Made by a program: the position numbers and the translations under genes
Assembly (NCBI GenBank): GCA_963696655.1
Contig: CAVOLB010000098.1
Coordinates: 1 to 64,000, forward strand
Direction of reading: 5' to 3'
Length of the DNA stretch: 64,000 nt
From: Hypericibacter sp963696655
GTDB taxonomy: Bacteria; Pseudomonadota; Alphaproteobacteria; Dongiales; Dongiaceae
Notes under the pieces: generated by a model
The model's database searches: none
What the model was told of the DNA's origin: nothing
Seen by the model: only the letters and a program-made list of their open reading frames with translations
Shown: positions 8,000-18,093 of the stretch, in pieces
Layout of the letters: each line of letters begins with the position of its first letter
How positions within the stretch are numbered: the first letter of the stretch is position 1

Positions 8000-8173
8000 A
8001 GCAACCAGCCCCCTTTATTGGCGATCAGGCGACTCGGGGTATAGCGACTCGGATTCCTTTATAGCGTCCGCGGTCAATTCGGCAAAATGACATCGTGGAA
8101 GAGCCGTACGCCCCTGTCATGACTTTGCAACAGTCAGCAGGACTGTCCTGACCGAACCCGCTGTTCCAGGCCG

Positions 8174-9307
8174 CTAAAAGAACACCGCGAGCACGCCGGT
8201 GAAGCTGCGAATGCGGTTGTAACAGATCTCGCCGGAACCGAAGAAGCCGATGACCGGCGCGCCCGTCAGGCTGTCCCCGATGATGGCGAACTCTTCCTCC
8301 GCCGAGCCGAACAATTGCGGACCGCGCCGCGTGCAGGAAAAGTAAACGGCCCCCTTCGCCGTTCTCTGCCCTTGCGTCACGACCCGCGCCAGCATGGCGC
8401 GCAGATCGGCCTCGGCCGCTTCTCGCGAGAGCCGCATGAAGGAGAGGCTGCTGCCGATCTGAACCGTCCGGTCGATCGACAGCCAGCCGCGATCGGGATC
8501 GGCGCCGAGGATGCCGTGGGCCATCAGGCTGGTGCCGGTGCCGACACTGTCCTCGAGCCCGACATAGCAATCCCAGCCGATCCGTTCGAGGCTGGCCTCC
8601 GAATGAGGCGACAGCTCTTCCTTCAAGACGGCCAGCGCCGGGCGCCCGTCCACCTCGGTCAGCAGATTGCGCGCGGCGCCCGTGACCCGATGCGACGGAC
8701 CGATGGGAGCGCAGCTCTGGGTGAGGCCGGTCGCCGCCCCCACGCCGGTCGCGAAGAGCACGCCGGAGAAGCCGCCTTCGACCACGCGTTGCGCCACTTG
8801 CGGGAAAATTCCGGCGCGCGAGGAGGTCATGCCGCCCACCAGGAAGCTGCCGGTCAGCTCGGCCAGATCGGTCACGATCGAGGGTGCCAGGGGATTGCGG
8901 GGATCGCCATGAACGATTCCGAGCAGGGGGTGAGCGCGGGCCAGCCAATCCCCATATTCACGGCGGAAGGCACCGAAAGCGCCATGAACCGGTTCGAACA
9001 CGCGGAAACTGTCGGACGGCAGACGCCCCACCATGGCCACCAGGGCCGGCTGGTCGAAATGACCGACCGCGGCTTCGCCCGCGAGCTTGGCCCCGATCCC
9101 GATCCCGACGGTGCCGACCCAATCGACGATGCCGGTCGATTGCCGAAGTTCGGCCAGAATCTCGCCCAGATGTCGTGCCAGATAGTCGGTGGCATAAAGC
9201 AGCCCGATATTGTCGCCATGAGCCGACGCATTCAGCCGTTCCGAGAGCTGCGCGACCAACGCCCTCCAGTCGCCCCCGGCTGCATGTGCGGCTCGAAAGA
9301 CCGCCAT
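8174..9307 (-). CDS. FIST domain-containing protein
   Basis: A 377-residue protein with an N-terminal FIST domain (including GSFLVGGMTSSR and FSGVLFATGVG) and a C-terminal FIST_C domain (FSCTRRGPQLFG, PVIGFFGSGEI). FIST modules occur in signal transduction proteins and are thought to bind small ligands such as amino acids. Here the protein stands alone, with no GGDEF, kinase or transmembrane output domain. No close operon partner lies on this strand; the lipase-like tesA gene follows 27 bases upstream in the same orientation. The function remains speculative. Confidence 0.85.
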   Translation of the reverse strand: MAVFRAAHAAGGDWRALVAQLSERLNASAHGDNIGLLYATDYLARHLGEILAELRQSTGIVDWVGTVGIGIGAKLAGEAAVGHFDQPALVAMVGRLPSDSFRVFEPVHGAFGAFRREYGDWLARAHPLLGIVHGDPRNPLAPSIVTDLAELTGSFLVGGMTSSRAGIFPQVAQRVVEGGFSGVLFATGVGAATGLTQSCAPIGPSHRVTGAARNLLTEVDGRPALAVLKEELSPHSEASLERIGWDCYVGLEDSVGTGTSLMAHGILGADPDRGWLSIDRTVQIGSSLSFMRLSREAAEADLRAMLARVVTQGQRTAKGAVYFSCTRRGPQLFGSAEEEFAIIGDSLTGAPVIGFFGSGEICYNRIRSFTGVLAVFF

Positions 9308-9334
9308 CGCTTGCGTCCCCCCGCCTGCGTCGTC

Positions 9335-10057
9335 TCAGCCCGACATGTCTTCCTTGCGCGCCTTGATGAGCGCGATGACTTCGGGCGTTATGCGTTTCAC
9401 GATCGCCGCGACCCCGGCGGCGTTCGGATGAATGCCATCGCTCTGGTTGAGCGCCGGATCGCCGGCGACACCGTCGAGATAAAAGGGATCCAGCGGCACC
9501 TGGTACTGACGCGCCAAATCCTCATAGAGCGGATCGAACGCCGCGACATAGTCGGCGCCCAGATTGCGCGGCGCCTTCATGCCCAGCAGCAGCGTCGGGA
9601 TCCGGTCCTGCACGAGGCGCGTCAACATGGCGGCGATGTTCTTGCGCGTCGCCGCCGGATCGAGACCGCGCAAGCCGTCATTCGCACCGAACTCGAGCAG
9701 CACCAGATCCGGCTTGTCGGCGAGCGTCCAATCGAGCCGCGCGAGACCGCCGGCCGACGTGTCGCCCGCGACGCCGCCATTGACCAGCTTCACATTCTCG
9801 CCGGCCGCGATCAGCGCGCGTTCGAGCTGCGACGGAAAGCTGTCCGCATCGGGCAGTCCGAAGCCCGAAGTCAGGCTGTCGCCGAACGCCAGGATGCGGA
9901 GAGGTTCTGCAGCCATTACGGGCAGCGCGAACGAGGCGAACGCCGACGACAACATCAGCGTCAGAAATCCACGTCGTGCAAAATCGAGGAGGTCCCGACG
10001 GCCACCCTCGCAAGGATGACCGGGACCGGCAGCGACAACAGCGAAAGCGGAGCGCAT
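9335..10057 (-). CDS. tesA: Arylesterase / SGNH hydrolase (TesA-like)
   Basis: A 240-residue secreted SGNH hydrolase. Block I is FGDSLTSG, block II GGVAGDTSAGG, block III GANDG and block V DGIHPNAAG, giving the Ser, Gly, Asn and Asp-His of TesA/arylesterase enzymes. The N-terminus has ARRGFLT followed by a hydrophobic stretch ending ALPVMAA, which could be a Tat-type or ordinary signal peptide. The ATG at 10057 overlaps the ATG of the divergent ABC gene; a shorter start inside the signal (MLSS) is possible. Divergence from a YbbA/YbbP-type ABC pair is the same arrangement as in E. coli. Confidence 0.92.
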   Translation of the reverse strand: MRSAFAVVAAGPGHPCEGGRRDLLDFARRGFLTLMLSSAFASFALPVMAAEPLRILAFGDSLTSGFGLPDADSFPSQLERALIAAGENVKLVNGGVAGDTSAGGLARLDWTLADKPDLVLLEFGANDGLRGLDPAATRKNIAAMLTRLVQDRIPTLLLGMKAPRNLGADYVAAFDPLYEDLARQYQVPLDPFYLDGVAGDPALNQSDGIHPNAAGVAAIVKRITPEVIALIKARKEDMSG

Positions 10058-10745
10058 GATTCGACTGGAAGCCATTGAGCTAAGTTTGGGTAGCCAGGAG
10101 CGAAAGGTCAACGTGTTGCGCGGCCTCGATCTCGCCGTGGCGGCGGGCGAGACGATTGCCGTGGAAGGGCCTTCCGGATCAGGAAAAACCAGTATGTTGA
10201 TGGTGATTGCGGGGCTTGAGCGGCCCACCGGCGGCCGGGTGCGGGTGGACGATGTCGAGCTCGGGCCTCTTAACGAAGATGCCCTCGCCCGCTTCCGGCG
10301 CGACCGCGTCGGCATCGTGTTCCAGGGCTTCCATCTCATCGCAACCATGACCGCATTGGAAAATGTCGCGGTGCCGCTGGAGCTTGCGGGACGGGTCGAC
10401 GCTTTCGTGCGCGCCCGCGAGGAGCTGACCGCGGTTGGGCTCGGACGGCGCTTGTCGCATTACCCGGGGGAGTTGTCCGGCGGCGAACAGCAGCGGGTTG
10501 CGCTCGCCCGCGCTTTCGCCTGCGAACCTCGGTTACTTTTGGCGGATGAGCCCAGCGGCAATCTCGACCCGGATACTGGACATGCGGTGATGGATCTCAT
10601 GTTCGCCGAGGTCGCGCGGCGCGGCACCACCCTCCTTTTGATCACGCACGATCCCGCCCTGGCGTTGCGTTGCGGACGGCGATTAAGACTGGTCGAAGGC
10701 CGGCTGGTCGACGGACCCGCCCTGGGCAGCCTGCCCCATGGTTGA
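10056..10745 (+). CDS. ybbA: ABC transporter ATP-binding protein (YbbA-like)
   Basis: A 229-residue ATPase. Walker A is GPSGSGKTS near residue 38, the signature is LSGGEQQR, Walker B is LLLADEP, and the switch histidine lies in LITHD. The pattern fits the LolD/MacB-like clade serving FtsX-type permeases. The ATG is preceded by GGAG. The gene overlaps the next one by 8 bp, and its start codon overlaps that of the divergent tesA (shared CATG). Likely a mechanotransmission-type or lipoprotein/lipid-handling ABC system of the inner membrane with the next gene. Confidence 0.93.
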   Translation: MIRLEAIELSLGSQERKVNVLRGLDLAVAAGETIAVEGPSGSGKTSMLMVIAGLERPTGGRVRVDDVELGPLNEDALARFRRDRVGIVFQGFHLIATMTALENVAVPLELAGRVDAFVRAREELTAVGLGRRLSHYPGELSGGEQQRVALARAFACEPRLLLADEPSGNLDPDTGHAVMDLMFAEVARRGTTLLLITHDPALALRCGRRLRLVEGRLVDGPALGSLPHG

Positions 10746-13302
10746 CGCCCTGGTCTTGTCCGCACGCGCCAACCGGAGGCCCCAGGCGCTGGCGCTGCGG
10801 TTCGCCTGGCGCGAGCTTCGGGGCGGGATCGCGGGGTTTCGCCTGTTCCTGGCCTGCCTCGCGCTGGGTGTCGCGATCGTCGCGGCCGTGGGCTCGCTCG
10901 CGGCCAGTCTCGAAGCGGGAATCGCGGCCGATGCCACGCGTCTCCTCGGCGGCGATCTCGAATTGCGGCGCGTCTATCGCCCGCTCGAGCCCGAGACACT
11001 TTCCTTCCTCCAGGCGCGCGGCCCGACCTCCACCCTGGTCGAGACGCGCAGCATGGTGCGGCCCGTCATCGGCGATGCGGCCCCGCTCCTGGTCGAGCTC
11101 AAGGCGGTCGATGCGCCCTATCCTCTCGTGGGTCAGGTCGAGCTCGATCCGCCGCAAAAACTCGCCGAAGCCCTGGCCTCGCATGACGGTGCGCGCGGTG
11201 CCGTGGCCGATCCGGCGCTGTTCGATCGCCTCGGCGTCCATATCGGCGATCGCATCAAGCTCGGCGCCGAGGAGTTCATCCTGACGGCCCATCTCGTCAC
11301 GGAGCCCGATCGCGGCGCCACCGTCTTCTCGCTGGGGCCCCGCCTGATGATCGCCGAGGACGCATTGCCGGCGACGGGTCTGCTGGTGCCGGGCAGCCTG
11401 GTCTATTACGAGACGCGCCTGTCGCTGCCGCCGACGGCCACGGAAAGATCGGACGCGCTCGCCAAGGCGGTGCGCGCCGAATTTCCCGATTCCGATTTCC
11501 GCGTGCGCACGCCGAGCGATGCCGGCCCCGGCATCAAGAGCTTCGCGCGCCGCGCCGCGCTCTTTCTCAATTTCGTGGGCCTGGCCGCCCTTCTCATCGG
11601 CGGGGTGGGCGTCGCCAACGCGGTCGGCGCCTATCTCGAGGGCAAGCGCACGACGATCGCGACCTTGAAATGCCTGGGCGCCAGCGCCGGCCTGATCGCG
11701 CGGCTCTATCTGGCGCTGGTGCTGGGCTTGGCCGCCGGCGGCGTTCTCATCGGCTTGATGGTGGGAGCAGCCGCGCCTTATATCGCGGCCCCGTTCCTCG
11801 CCGCCCATTTCAGCGTGCCGTTCCGTGCCGCGATCCATGCGCTGCCCCTGGCGGAAGCGGCGGCCCTGGGGCTGCTCGCGGCCCTCGCTTTCGCCTTCCT
11901 GCCGCTCGCGCGCGCGCGCAAGGTGCCGGCGGCCGATCTCTTCCGCGCCACCGCGCCGCGCTCGATCGATCTGCGCGACCGCCTGCTGCTGGGCGGCATC
12001 TGCCTCGTCCTCGCCGGTCTCACCGTGCTGATTTCGGCCGACAGGCTGTTGGCGCTGGGTTTCGTGGTGGCGGCCGCGCTGTGCTACCTGCTGTTTCGCG
12101 TCCTGGCCCAGGCGCTGGGGCGGCTCGCGCAATATCTGGCGCGCCGCCAGAGGGGACATCCGGCCTTGCGGCTCGCGCTCGCCAATCTGGCGCGGCCCGG
12201 TGCTCCCACCACCAGCGTGGTGCTGTCGCTCGGGCTGGGGCTGACCGTGCTGGTCGTGGTGGTGCTGGCGCAGGGCAGCCTGCATCGACAGATCGCGCAG
12301 ACATTGCCGGCGGTCGCTCCCTCTTTCTATTTCATCGATATCCAGAACGATCAGGCCGAGCCGCTCCGCGCCGCGGTGGCTCGGACGCCGGGCGTCAGCG
12401 CCTTCCGCGAGGTGCCGATGCTGCGCGGGCGCATCGCCGCGGTGAACGGTACGCCGGCCGATCAGTTGACGGTGCCGAAGGATCAGCAATGGGTGCTGCA
12501 GGGCGACCGCGGCCTGACCTGGTCCGAGACGCTGCCCGAGGGCAGCCGCCTGACCGCGGGCCAATGGTGGCCGGCCGATTATCGGGGCCCGCCGCTGGTC
12601 TCCTTCGAAGAGGACGCGGCGGCGGCCCTGGGTCTCAAGCCCGGCGACCATGTCACCATCAGCGTGCTGGGCCGCGAGATCACGGCCGAGGTCGCCAGTA
12701 TCCGCGCCATCCGCTGGACCGATCTCACCATCAATTTCGTCATGGTGTTCTCGCCGGGCAGCTTCGCCGGCGCGCCCGCGACCTGGCTCGCCACCGCGAG
12801 CCTGCCGCCCGAAAGCGAAGCGGCGCTGGCCCATGCGGTGGCGGCCCAGTTCCCGAGTGTCTCGACCATCCGGGTCAAGGATGCGCTGGCCGCGGTCGAC
12901 GGGATCTTGAGCGCCGTCGGCGCCGCCATCACCGCGACCGCGGGGTTGGCGCTGGCCTCCGGCCTGCTGGTGCTGGCGAGCGCCGTGCTGGCGGAGGAGC
13001 GGCGCCGGATCTATGAGGCGGTCGTGCTCAAGGTGCTGGGCGCCACGCGGCGCGATCTCGCCCGCGCCTTCCTGCTGGAGCAGGGCTTGCTGGGGCTGGT
13101 GACGGGATTGCTCGCGATCCTGCTGGGCTCGATCGCCTCCTGGGTGCTGGTCACCTACGGCATGGAGAACGAGTGGAGCTTCTCGGGGCCCGCCGTCTTC
13201 GCCATCGCGCTCGGCGGTGCAGCACTGGCGCTGCTGATCGGATTGGGCGGCACCTGGCGCGCGCTCTCGACGCCGGCGGCGCCACATCTGCGCAACGAGT
13301 GA
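10738..13302 (+). CDS. ybbP: FtsX-like ABC permease (YbbP-like)
   Basis: An 854-residue inner-membrane permease with two FtsX repeats: about ten membrane segments in three blocks (near residue 30, residues about 270-480, and the C-terminal 700-850), separated by large periplasmic domains. The first cytoplasmic stretch (ALALRFAWRELRGG) and the coupling motif GATRRDLARAFLLEQ in the last block are typical of the YbbP/MacB superfamily. Eight bases overlap with the ATPase gene. With tesA alongside, a role in handling esterified or lipid-like compounds in the envelope has been proposed for this family, but no substrate is established. Confidence 0.92.
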   Translation: MVDALVLSARANRRPQALALRFAWRELRGGIAGFRLFLACLALGVAIVAAVGSLAASLEAGIAADATRLLGGDLELRRVYRPLEPETLSFLQARGPTSTLVETRSMVRPVIGDAAPLLVELKAVDAPYPLVGQVELDPPQKLAEALASHDGARGAVADPALFDRLGVHIGDRIKLGAEEFILTAHLVTEPDRGATVFSLGPRLMIAEDALPATGLLVPGSLVYYETRLSLPPTATERSDALAKAVRAEFPDSDFRVRTPSDAGPGIKSFARRAALFLNFVGLAALLIGGVGVANAVGAYLEGKRTTIATLKCLGASAGLIARLYLALVLGLAAGGVLIGLMVGAAAPYIAAPFLAAHFSVPFRAAIHALPLAEAAALGLLAALAFAFLPLARARKVPAADLFRATAPRSIDLRDRLLLGGICLVLAGLTVLISADRLLALGFVVAAALCYLLFRVLAQALGRLAQYLARRQRGHPALRLALANLARPGAPTTSVVLSLGLGLTVLVVVVLAQGSLHRQIAQTLPAVAPSFYFIDIQNDQAEPLRAAVARTPGVSAFREVPMLRGRIAAVNGTPADQLTVPKDQQWVLQGDRGLTWSETLPEGSRLTAGQWWPADYRGPPLVSFEEDAAAALGLKPGDHVTISVLGREITAEVASIRAIRWTDLTINFVMVFSPGSFAGAPATWLATASLPPESEAALAHAVAAQFPSVSTIRVKDALAAVDGILSAVGAAITATAGLALASGLLVLASAVLAEERRRIYEAVVLKVLGATRRDLARAFLLEQGLLGLVTGLLAILLGSIASWVLVTYGMENEWSFSGPAVFAIALGGAALALLIGLGGTWRALSTPAAPHLRNE

Positions 13303-13315
13303 GCCTCGCCTCGGA

Positions 13316-14920
13316 TCAGGCCTCGCCGCTGGCGTCCTTGTCGGATGAAGCGGGCGGCGGGACCGCGGGCGCCGTGCCCTTCTTGCGCGAGAGCGCCTTG
13401 GAGAAATCGGAGCGCGCGAAGGCGCCGAACAGCAGCCCCAGCCCGGCATAGGCCACGAGCCCGACCGTCACCAGCACCACCAGCATGATGAGCCGCAGCC
13501 AGCCGCCGGCCGCGATGAAGGGATCGATCGCCCAGGTCGTCCCCAGCAGGATCGCCGTCATGCCGAGGCTGGCGAGCAAGATGCGCGGCAGGCGCCGCTT
13601 CAGCCGCTGATCCATCACGAAATGCTCGAGCCGGAAGAGCCTCACGCCCAGGAGCGTGGCGTTGAGCGTCGTCGCCAGGGTGGTGGCGATCGGAATGCCG
13701 ATGAAGCCGATGGTCTGGGACAGTCCGATACTGAGCGCCACATTGGTCACGACCGCGATCAGCGCGACGCGGAAGGGCGTGGTGGTGTCCTCGCGCGCGA
13801 AGAAGCAGGGAGCGAAGGCCTTGACCAGGGCGAAGGCCGGCAGGCCGGCGGCGAAGGCCGCGAGCGCCCAGGCCGAGGCACGGCTGGCCTCGGCGTCGAA
13901 GGCCCCGCGCTCGAACAGCGTGGTCATGATCGCGACCGGAATGGACAGGAGCGCCATCGTCGCCGGAATGATCAGCGTCATCGAGAATTCGACGCAGCGA
14001 TTGAGATTATGCATCGCGACGTCATGCCGGCCGGCGCGCAAGGAACGCGTCAGCGTCGGCAGCAGCACCACGCCGACGGCGGCGCCGATGATGCCCAGCG
14101 GCAGCTGGAACACGCGATCGGCGTAATAGAGGTAGGAGACGGCGGCCGGGAAGCTGGTGGCGATGATGGTGCCGACCACGATGTTGATCTGGGTGACGCC
14201 GCCCGAGAGCAGCCCCGGGACCATCAACTTCAAGAGCCGTTTGATCTCGGGATCGATCCGCGGCATCGGCAGCGACAGCGCCATGCCGGCGCGGTTGCAG
14301 GAGAAGACCAGCCAGATGAACTGGCAGAGGCCCGAGGCCGCGACCGACCAGGCCAGCACCAAGCCGGGTCGCCCGGTGAAGGGCACGACGAAGATGAGGG
14401 CGCCCGCCATCACCACATTCAGCAAGATGGGCGCGGCCGCCGGCGCGCCGAAGCGATGGAGCGAGTTGAGGATGCCGCCCTGGAGCGCCGTCAGCGACAT
14501 GAAGAGGAGATAGGGGAAGGTCACTTGCGTGAACTGCACCGCATAGCCGAACTTGACCGGATCCTCGGTGAAGCCGGGGGCGATGATCCACATCAGCCAG
14601 GGCATGGCGAACTGCGCGGCGATGGTGAAGAGCAGAAGCCAGAACAGCAGCACCGACATGACGCGCTCGGCGAAGGCCTTGGCCGCGGCCGGCCCCTGCT
14701 GCTCGAGCCGGCCGGCGAACATCGGCACGAAGGCCGCGTTGAAGGCGCCCTCGGCGAACATCTGGCGGAACAGGTTGGGGAAGCGCATCGCCACGAAGAA
14801 GGCGTCGGCGATGGGCCCGGTGCCCAGCGCATGGGCGATCAGGATGTCGCGCAGGAAGCCGCCCGCGCGGCTGACGCCGGTGAGCGAGCCGACTTTGACG
14901 ATCGAGCCGATCAGCGCCAT
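13316..14920 (-). CDS. murJ: Lipid II flippase MurJ
   Basis: A 534-residue polytopic protein of the MVF/MviN family with about 14 membrane helices. The N-terminus (SLTGVSRAGGFLRD, then ADAFFVAMRFPNLFRQMFAEGAFN) is the conserved MurJ motif, including the cationic residues needed for lipid II export. It flips the peptidoglycan precursor across the inner membrane. The C-terminus ends in a polar tail of about 40 residues. It lies downstream of glnD on the same strand, a common alphaproteobacterial order (mutS-glnD-murJ). Confidence 0.96.
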   Translation of the reverse strand: MALIGSIVKVGSLTGVSRAGGFLRDILIAHALGTGPIADAFFVAMRFPNLFRQMFAEGAFNAAFVPMFAGRLEQQGPAAAKAFAERVMSVLLFWLLLFTIAAQFAMPWLMWIIAPGFTEDPVKFGYAVQFTQVTFPYLLFMSLTALQGGILNSLHRFGAPAAAPILLNVVMAGALIFVVPFTGRPGLVLAWSVAASGLCQFIWLVFSCNRAGMALSLPMPRIDPEIKRLLKLMVPGLLSGGVTQINIVVGTIIATSFPAAVSYLYYADRVFQLPLGIIGAAVGVVLLPTLTRSLRAGRHDVAMHNLNRCVEFSMTLIIPATMALLSIPVAIMTTLFERGAFDAEASRASAWALAAFAAGLPAFALVKAFAPCFFAREDTTTPFRVALIAVVTNVALSIGLSQTIGFIGIPIATTLATTLNATLLGVRLFRLEHFVMDQRLKRRLPRILLASLGMTAILLGTTWAIDPFIAAGGWLRLIMLVVLVTVGLVAYAGLGLLFGAFARSDFSKALSRKKGTAPAVPPPASSDKDASGEA

Positions 14921-15068
14921 GAGAGCCCGGCGGGCTGCGGGCGCGGTGTCGGCTTCCTCGTCTTCGTCAAATGGACCTCGCCTCGGGGACTCGGGGGATG
15001 GGATCAGGGCGGAAGAGAGCCCCAGTCTCTAGCCGATTGCGGCATTTTTCGGAAGCTGTGGCCGGGCC

Positions 15069-17864
15069 CTACTCGGCCGCGGCCGAGTCGCTGTCGGGGT
15101 CGCCCGGCGAAGGCGCGGCCGGGGGCGACGCGGTCCTGGTCTCGCCCTCCTCGAGCACGGCCATCAGCGCCTCGCGGATCGGCTTGAGGCGGGCATCGCC
15201 CTCGACCTTGAGGCCGAACTTGTCCTTCACATAGAACACGTCGACGGCGCGCGCGCCGAAGGTCGAAACCTTGGCCGACATGATCTGCAGCTTCTGCGCG
15301 GCGAGCGCCTTGGTCAGCCCATAGAGCAGGCCGCGCCGGTCGCGGCCATTGACCTCGATCAGGCTGTGCTCGGCCGAGCCCTTGTTGTCGATCAGGACGC
15401 GCGGCGCCACCTTGAAGAGCTCGGTACGCCGGCCGAGCGGCGAGGGCGGGAACACCAGGTCGGGCGGCGCCGGCTCGTCGTCCGCCAGCATCCGCTCCAG
15501 GCATTGGCGGATGCGCTTCAGGTCCTCCGGCCGCTCGATCTCGCGGCCCTCGCTGTCCTGGACCTGGAAATTGTCGAGCGCCTTGCCGTTGGCGAGCGTG
15601 AAGATGTCGGCGGCCGCGATGTTGGCGCCGGCCAGCGCCAGCGCGCCCGCGAGCCGCGCGAACAGGCCCGGCCGGTCGGCGGTATAGACCGTCACTTCCG
15701 TGACCGCGCGCCAATGGTCGATGCGGGTATCGAGAGCGAGCGCATCGCCGGCGCGTTCCGCGCGTTCGACCAGCCGCGCATGGCGCGCCAGGGTCTCCTT
15801 GTCGTAGGCCAGCCAATAGGAGGGCGTGCCGCGCGCCACATGGGCGGCGAAGGTGGCGTCGGTCCAGTCGCCGAGCTCGCCGCGCAGCGCATCGATCGCG
15901 ACCTTGACCCGTTCCTCGCGCTTCTCGGCGATGAGCCCACCCGAGATCAGCTCCTCGGCGCGCCAATAGAGATCGCGCAGCAGCTGCGCCTTCCAGCCGT
16001 TCCAGACCTTGGGCCCGACCGCGCGGATGTCGGCCACCGTCAGCACCAGCAGCAGCCGCAGCCGTTCGAGCGACTGCACCGCGGCGACGAAATCCTGGAT
16101 CGTCTTGGGATCGTCGATGTCGCGCTTGAAGGCGGTGTTGCTCATGATCAGGTGGTAGCGCACCAGCCAGGAGACGGTCTCGGTCTCCTCGTCGCTGAAA
16201 CCCAGCCGCGGTCCCATCTTGAGCGCGATCTCGGCGCCCAGCTCCGAATGATCGCCGCCGCGGCCCTTGGCGATGTCGTGCAGCAGCACCGCCAGATAGA
16301 GCACGCGGCGGGACTGCACCAGATGCACCACCTCGCTCGCGATCGGCACCTCGTCCTTGATCAGCCCCTGCTCGATCTTCCACAGGATGCCGATGGCGAA
16401 GATGGTGTGCTCGTCGACCGTGAAGTGGTGATACATGTCATATTGCATCTGCGCCACGACGCGGCCGAAATCCGGCATGAAGCGCCCGAAGACGCCGGCC
16501 TCGTTGAGGCGGCGGAGCGTGATCTCCGGCCCCTTCTTCGAGGTCAGCATCGCGACGAAGAGCCGGTTGGCCTCGGGATCGGCGCGCAGCTTCGCATCCA
16601 CCAGCTTCAGATTGCGCGTGACGAGCCGCAGGCTCGCCGGATGGATGTCGAGATCGTGGCGCTGCGCCACCTCGAACAGGCGCAAGAGATTGACCGGGTC
16701 CTTCACGAAGGCGTTCGCATCGGGGACCGCGAGCCGGTCGCCATCGACCGGGAAACCTTCGATCTCGCGCTGGAACAGGCCAAAACGCGCGCGCGACAGC
16801 AGGGATCGCTTCTGATGCTGGGCTTCGAGCACGGCGCAGAAGATGCGCGTCAGGTCGCCGACCGTCTTGGCGATGAGGAAGTAGTGCTTCATCAGCCGCT
16901 CGACGCCGCGCGAGCCGGCATGGTCGGTATAGCCCATGCGGCGCGCGAGCTCCGGCTGCAGATCGAAGGTCAGCCGCTCCTCGGGCCGGTCCGCCAGGTA
17001 GTGAAGATGGAAACGCAGCGACCAGAGGAAGGCCTCGGCCTTCTCGAAGCGCCGCGCCTCTTCGGCCGTAAACACGCCGCGATCGACCAGGGCCGCCACG
17101 TCGTCGACGCGGTAGAGATATTTCGCGATCCAGAACAGCGTATGGAGATCGCGCAAGCCGCCCTTGCCGTCCTTGATGTTGGCCTCGAGCGAATAGCGCG
17201 AATCGCCCATGCGCTTGTGGCGCAGGCTGCGCTCGGCGAGCTTGGCCTCGACGAAGGCGGGTCCGCTGCCGGCCACGATCTGCTTGAGGAACTTGGCGCG
17301 CAGATCCTGATAGAGCGACTGCTCGCCCCAGATATAGCGCGCCTCCAGGAGGGCGGTGCGGATGGTGAGGTCGTTCTTCGCCTGGCGGATGCACTCATCG
17401 ACCGAGCGCACCGAATGCCCGACCTTGAGGCCCAGATCCCACAGCCGGTAGAGCATGTATTCGATCACCTGCTCGACATAGGGCGTGCGCTTGTAGGGCA
17501 GCAGGAACAGGAGATCGATGTCGGAGTGCGGGGCGAGCTCGCCGCGGCCATAACCGCCGACCGCGACCACGGCGAGGCGCTCGCCGGTCGAGGGGTTGGC
17601 CAGCGGAAACACCAGCTGCGTCGCCGCGTCATGGAGCGCGCGGATGATCTGATCCATGAGATAGGAGAGCGTGCGTGCGGCCATGCGGCCGTCGCCGGTA
17701 GCGTCGAAGCGCCGCCGCACCTCGGCGCGGCCTTCCGCGAGCGCCGCCTTCAGCACCCGGGAAACCGCCGCCTCGTCGAGCTTGCCCTCGTCGGCCAGCG
17801 CCGCCAGCTCCACGGTCAGCCGGCGCCGGTCGATGACCTTGCGGGGATCGGAGATTTCTCCCAT
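15069..17864 (-). CDS. glnD: Bifunctional uridylyltransferase/uridylyl-removing enzyme GlnD
   Basis: A 931-residue nitrogen-status sensor. The nucleotidyltransferase motif GGYGRGELAPHSDIDLLFL sits near residue 100. The HD phosphohydrolase motif HDIAKGRGGDHSELG is near residue 530, and two ACT domains (starting near VYTADRPGLFARL at about 725 and VNGRDRRGLLYGL at about 836) close the protein. It adds UMP to PII under nitrogen limitation and removes it when glutamine binds the ACT domains. The start MGEISDP was chosen because upstream sequence lacks family resemblance. It lies between murJ and a divergent lipoprotein gene. Confidence 0.97.
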   Translation of the reverse strand: MGEISDPRKVIDRRRLTVELAALADEGKLDEAAVSRVLKAALAEGRAEVRRRFDATGDGRMAARTLSYLMDQIIRALHDAATQLVFPLANPSTGERLAVVAVGGYGRGELAPHSDIDLLFLLPYKRTPYVEQVIEYMLYRLWDLGLKVGHSVRSVDECIRQAKNDLTIRTALLEARYIWGEQSLYQDLRAKFLKQIVAGSGPAFVEAKLAERSLRHKRMGDSRYSLEANIKDGKGGLRDLHTLFWIAKYLYRVDDVAALVDRGVFTAEEARRFEKAEAFLWSLRFHLHYLADRPEERLTFDLQPELARRMGYTDHAGSRGVERLMKHYFLIAKTVGDLTRIFCAVLEAQHQKRSLLSRARFGLFQREIEGFPVDGDRLAVPDANAFVKDPVNLLRLFEVAQRHDLDIHPASLRLVTRNLKLVDAKLRADPEANRLFVAMLTSKKGPEITLRRLNEAGVFGRFMPDFGRVVAQMQYDMYHHFTVDEHTIFAIGILWKIEQGLIKDEVPIASEVVHLVQSRRVLYLAVLLHDIAKGRGGDHSELGAEIALKMGPRLGFSDEETETVSWLVRYHLIMSNTAFKRDIDDPKTIQDFVAAVQSLERLRLLLVLTVADIRAVGPKVWNGWKAQLLRDLYWRAEELISGGLIAEKREERVKVAIDALRGELGDWTDATFAAHVARGTPSYWLAYDKETLARHARLVERAERAGDALALDTRIDHWRAVTEVTVYTADRPGLFARLAGALALAGANIAAADIFTLANGKALDNFQVQDSEGREIERPEDLKRIRQCLERMLADDEPAPPDLVFPPSPLGRRTELFKVAPRVLIDNKGSAEHSLIEVNGRDRRGLLYGLTKALAAQKLQIMSAKVSTFGARAVDVFYVKDKFGLKVEGDARLKPIREALMAVLEEGETRTASPPAAPSPGDPDSDSAAAE

Positions 17865-18093
17865 GGCGCCATTATATGGTGCCGACGCCATTCCCGCCAA
17901 ATCGGGACCGGTGCCGCTTCTCTCTTTCCTCTCCCCCTGCTGAGGGGGCGAGGATGGTTGTTGTTCCGAATCCCCTGCCCCGGAACCCATTGCCGGAGGG
18001 GGCGTTTGACACCAACTGGTGATTGCGGGGCCCGGACCGCTCATACTGGGCGGGAACGCGGATTCGAGCCGCCGCCGGACAAGGCCCATTCTC

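Noticed and set aside
8029..8052. Direct repeat GCGACTCGG upstream of thpR
   Set aside because: Only two 9-bp copies with no promoter logic around them; probably chance in G/C-rich DNA.
8138..8152. Short palindrome AGGACTGTCCT after the FIST gene as a terminator
   Set aside because: The loop would be one base and there is no T-run, so a stable hairpin is unlikely.
10642..13449. A 935-residue open frame antisense to the ybbP permease
   Set aside because: Its composition is Arg/Gln/Gly-rich with no domain, and the opposite strand has a full, recognisable permease. It is a high-GC shadow.
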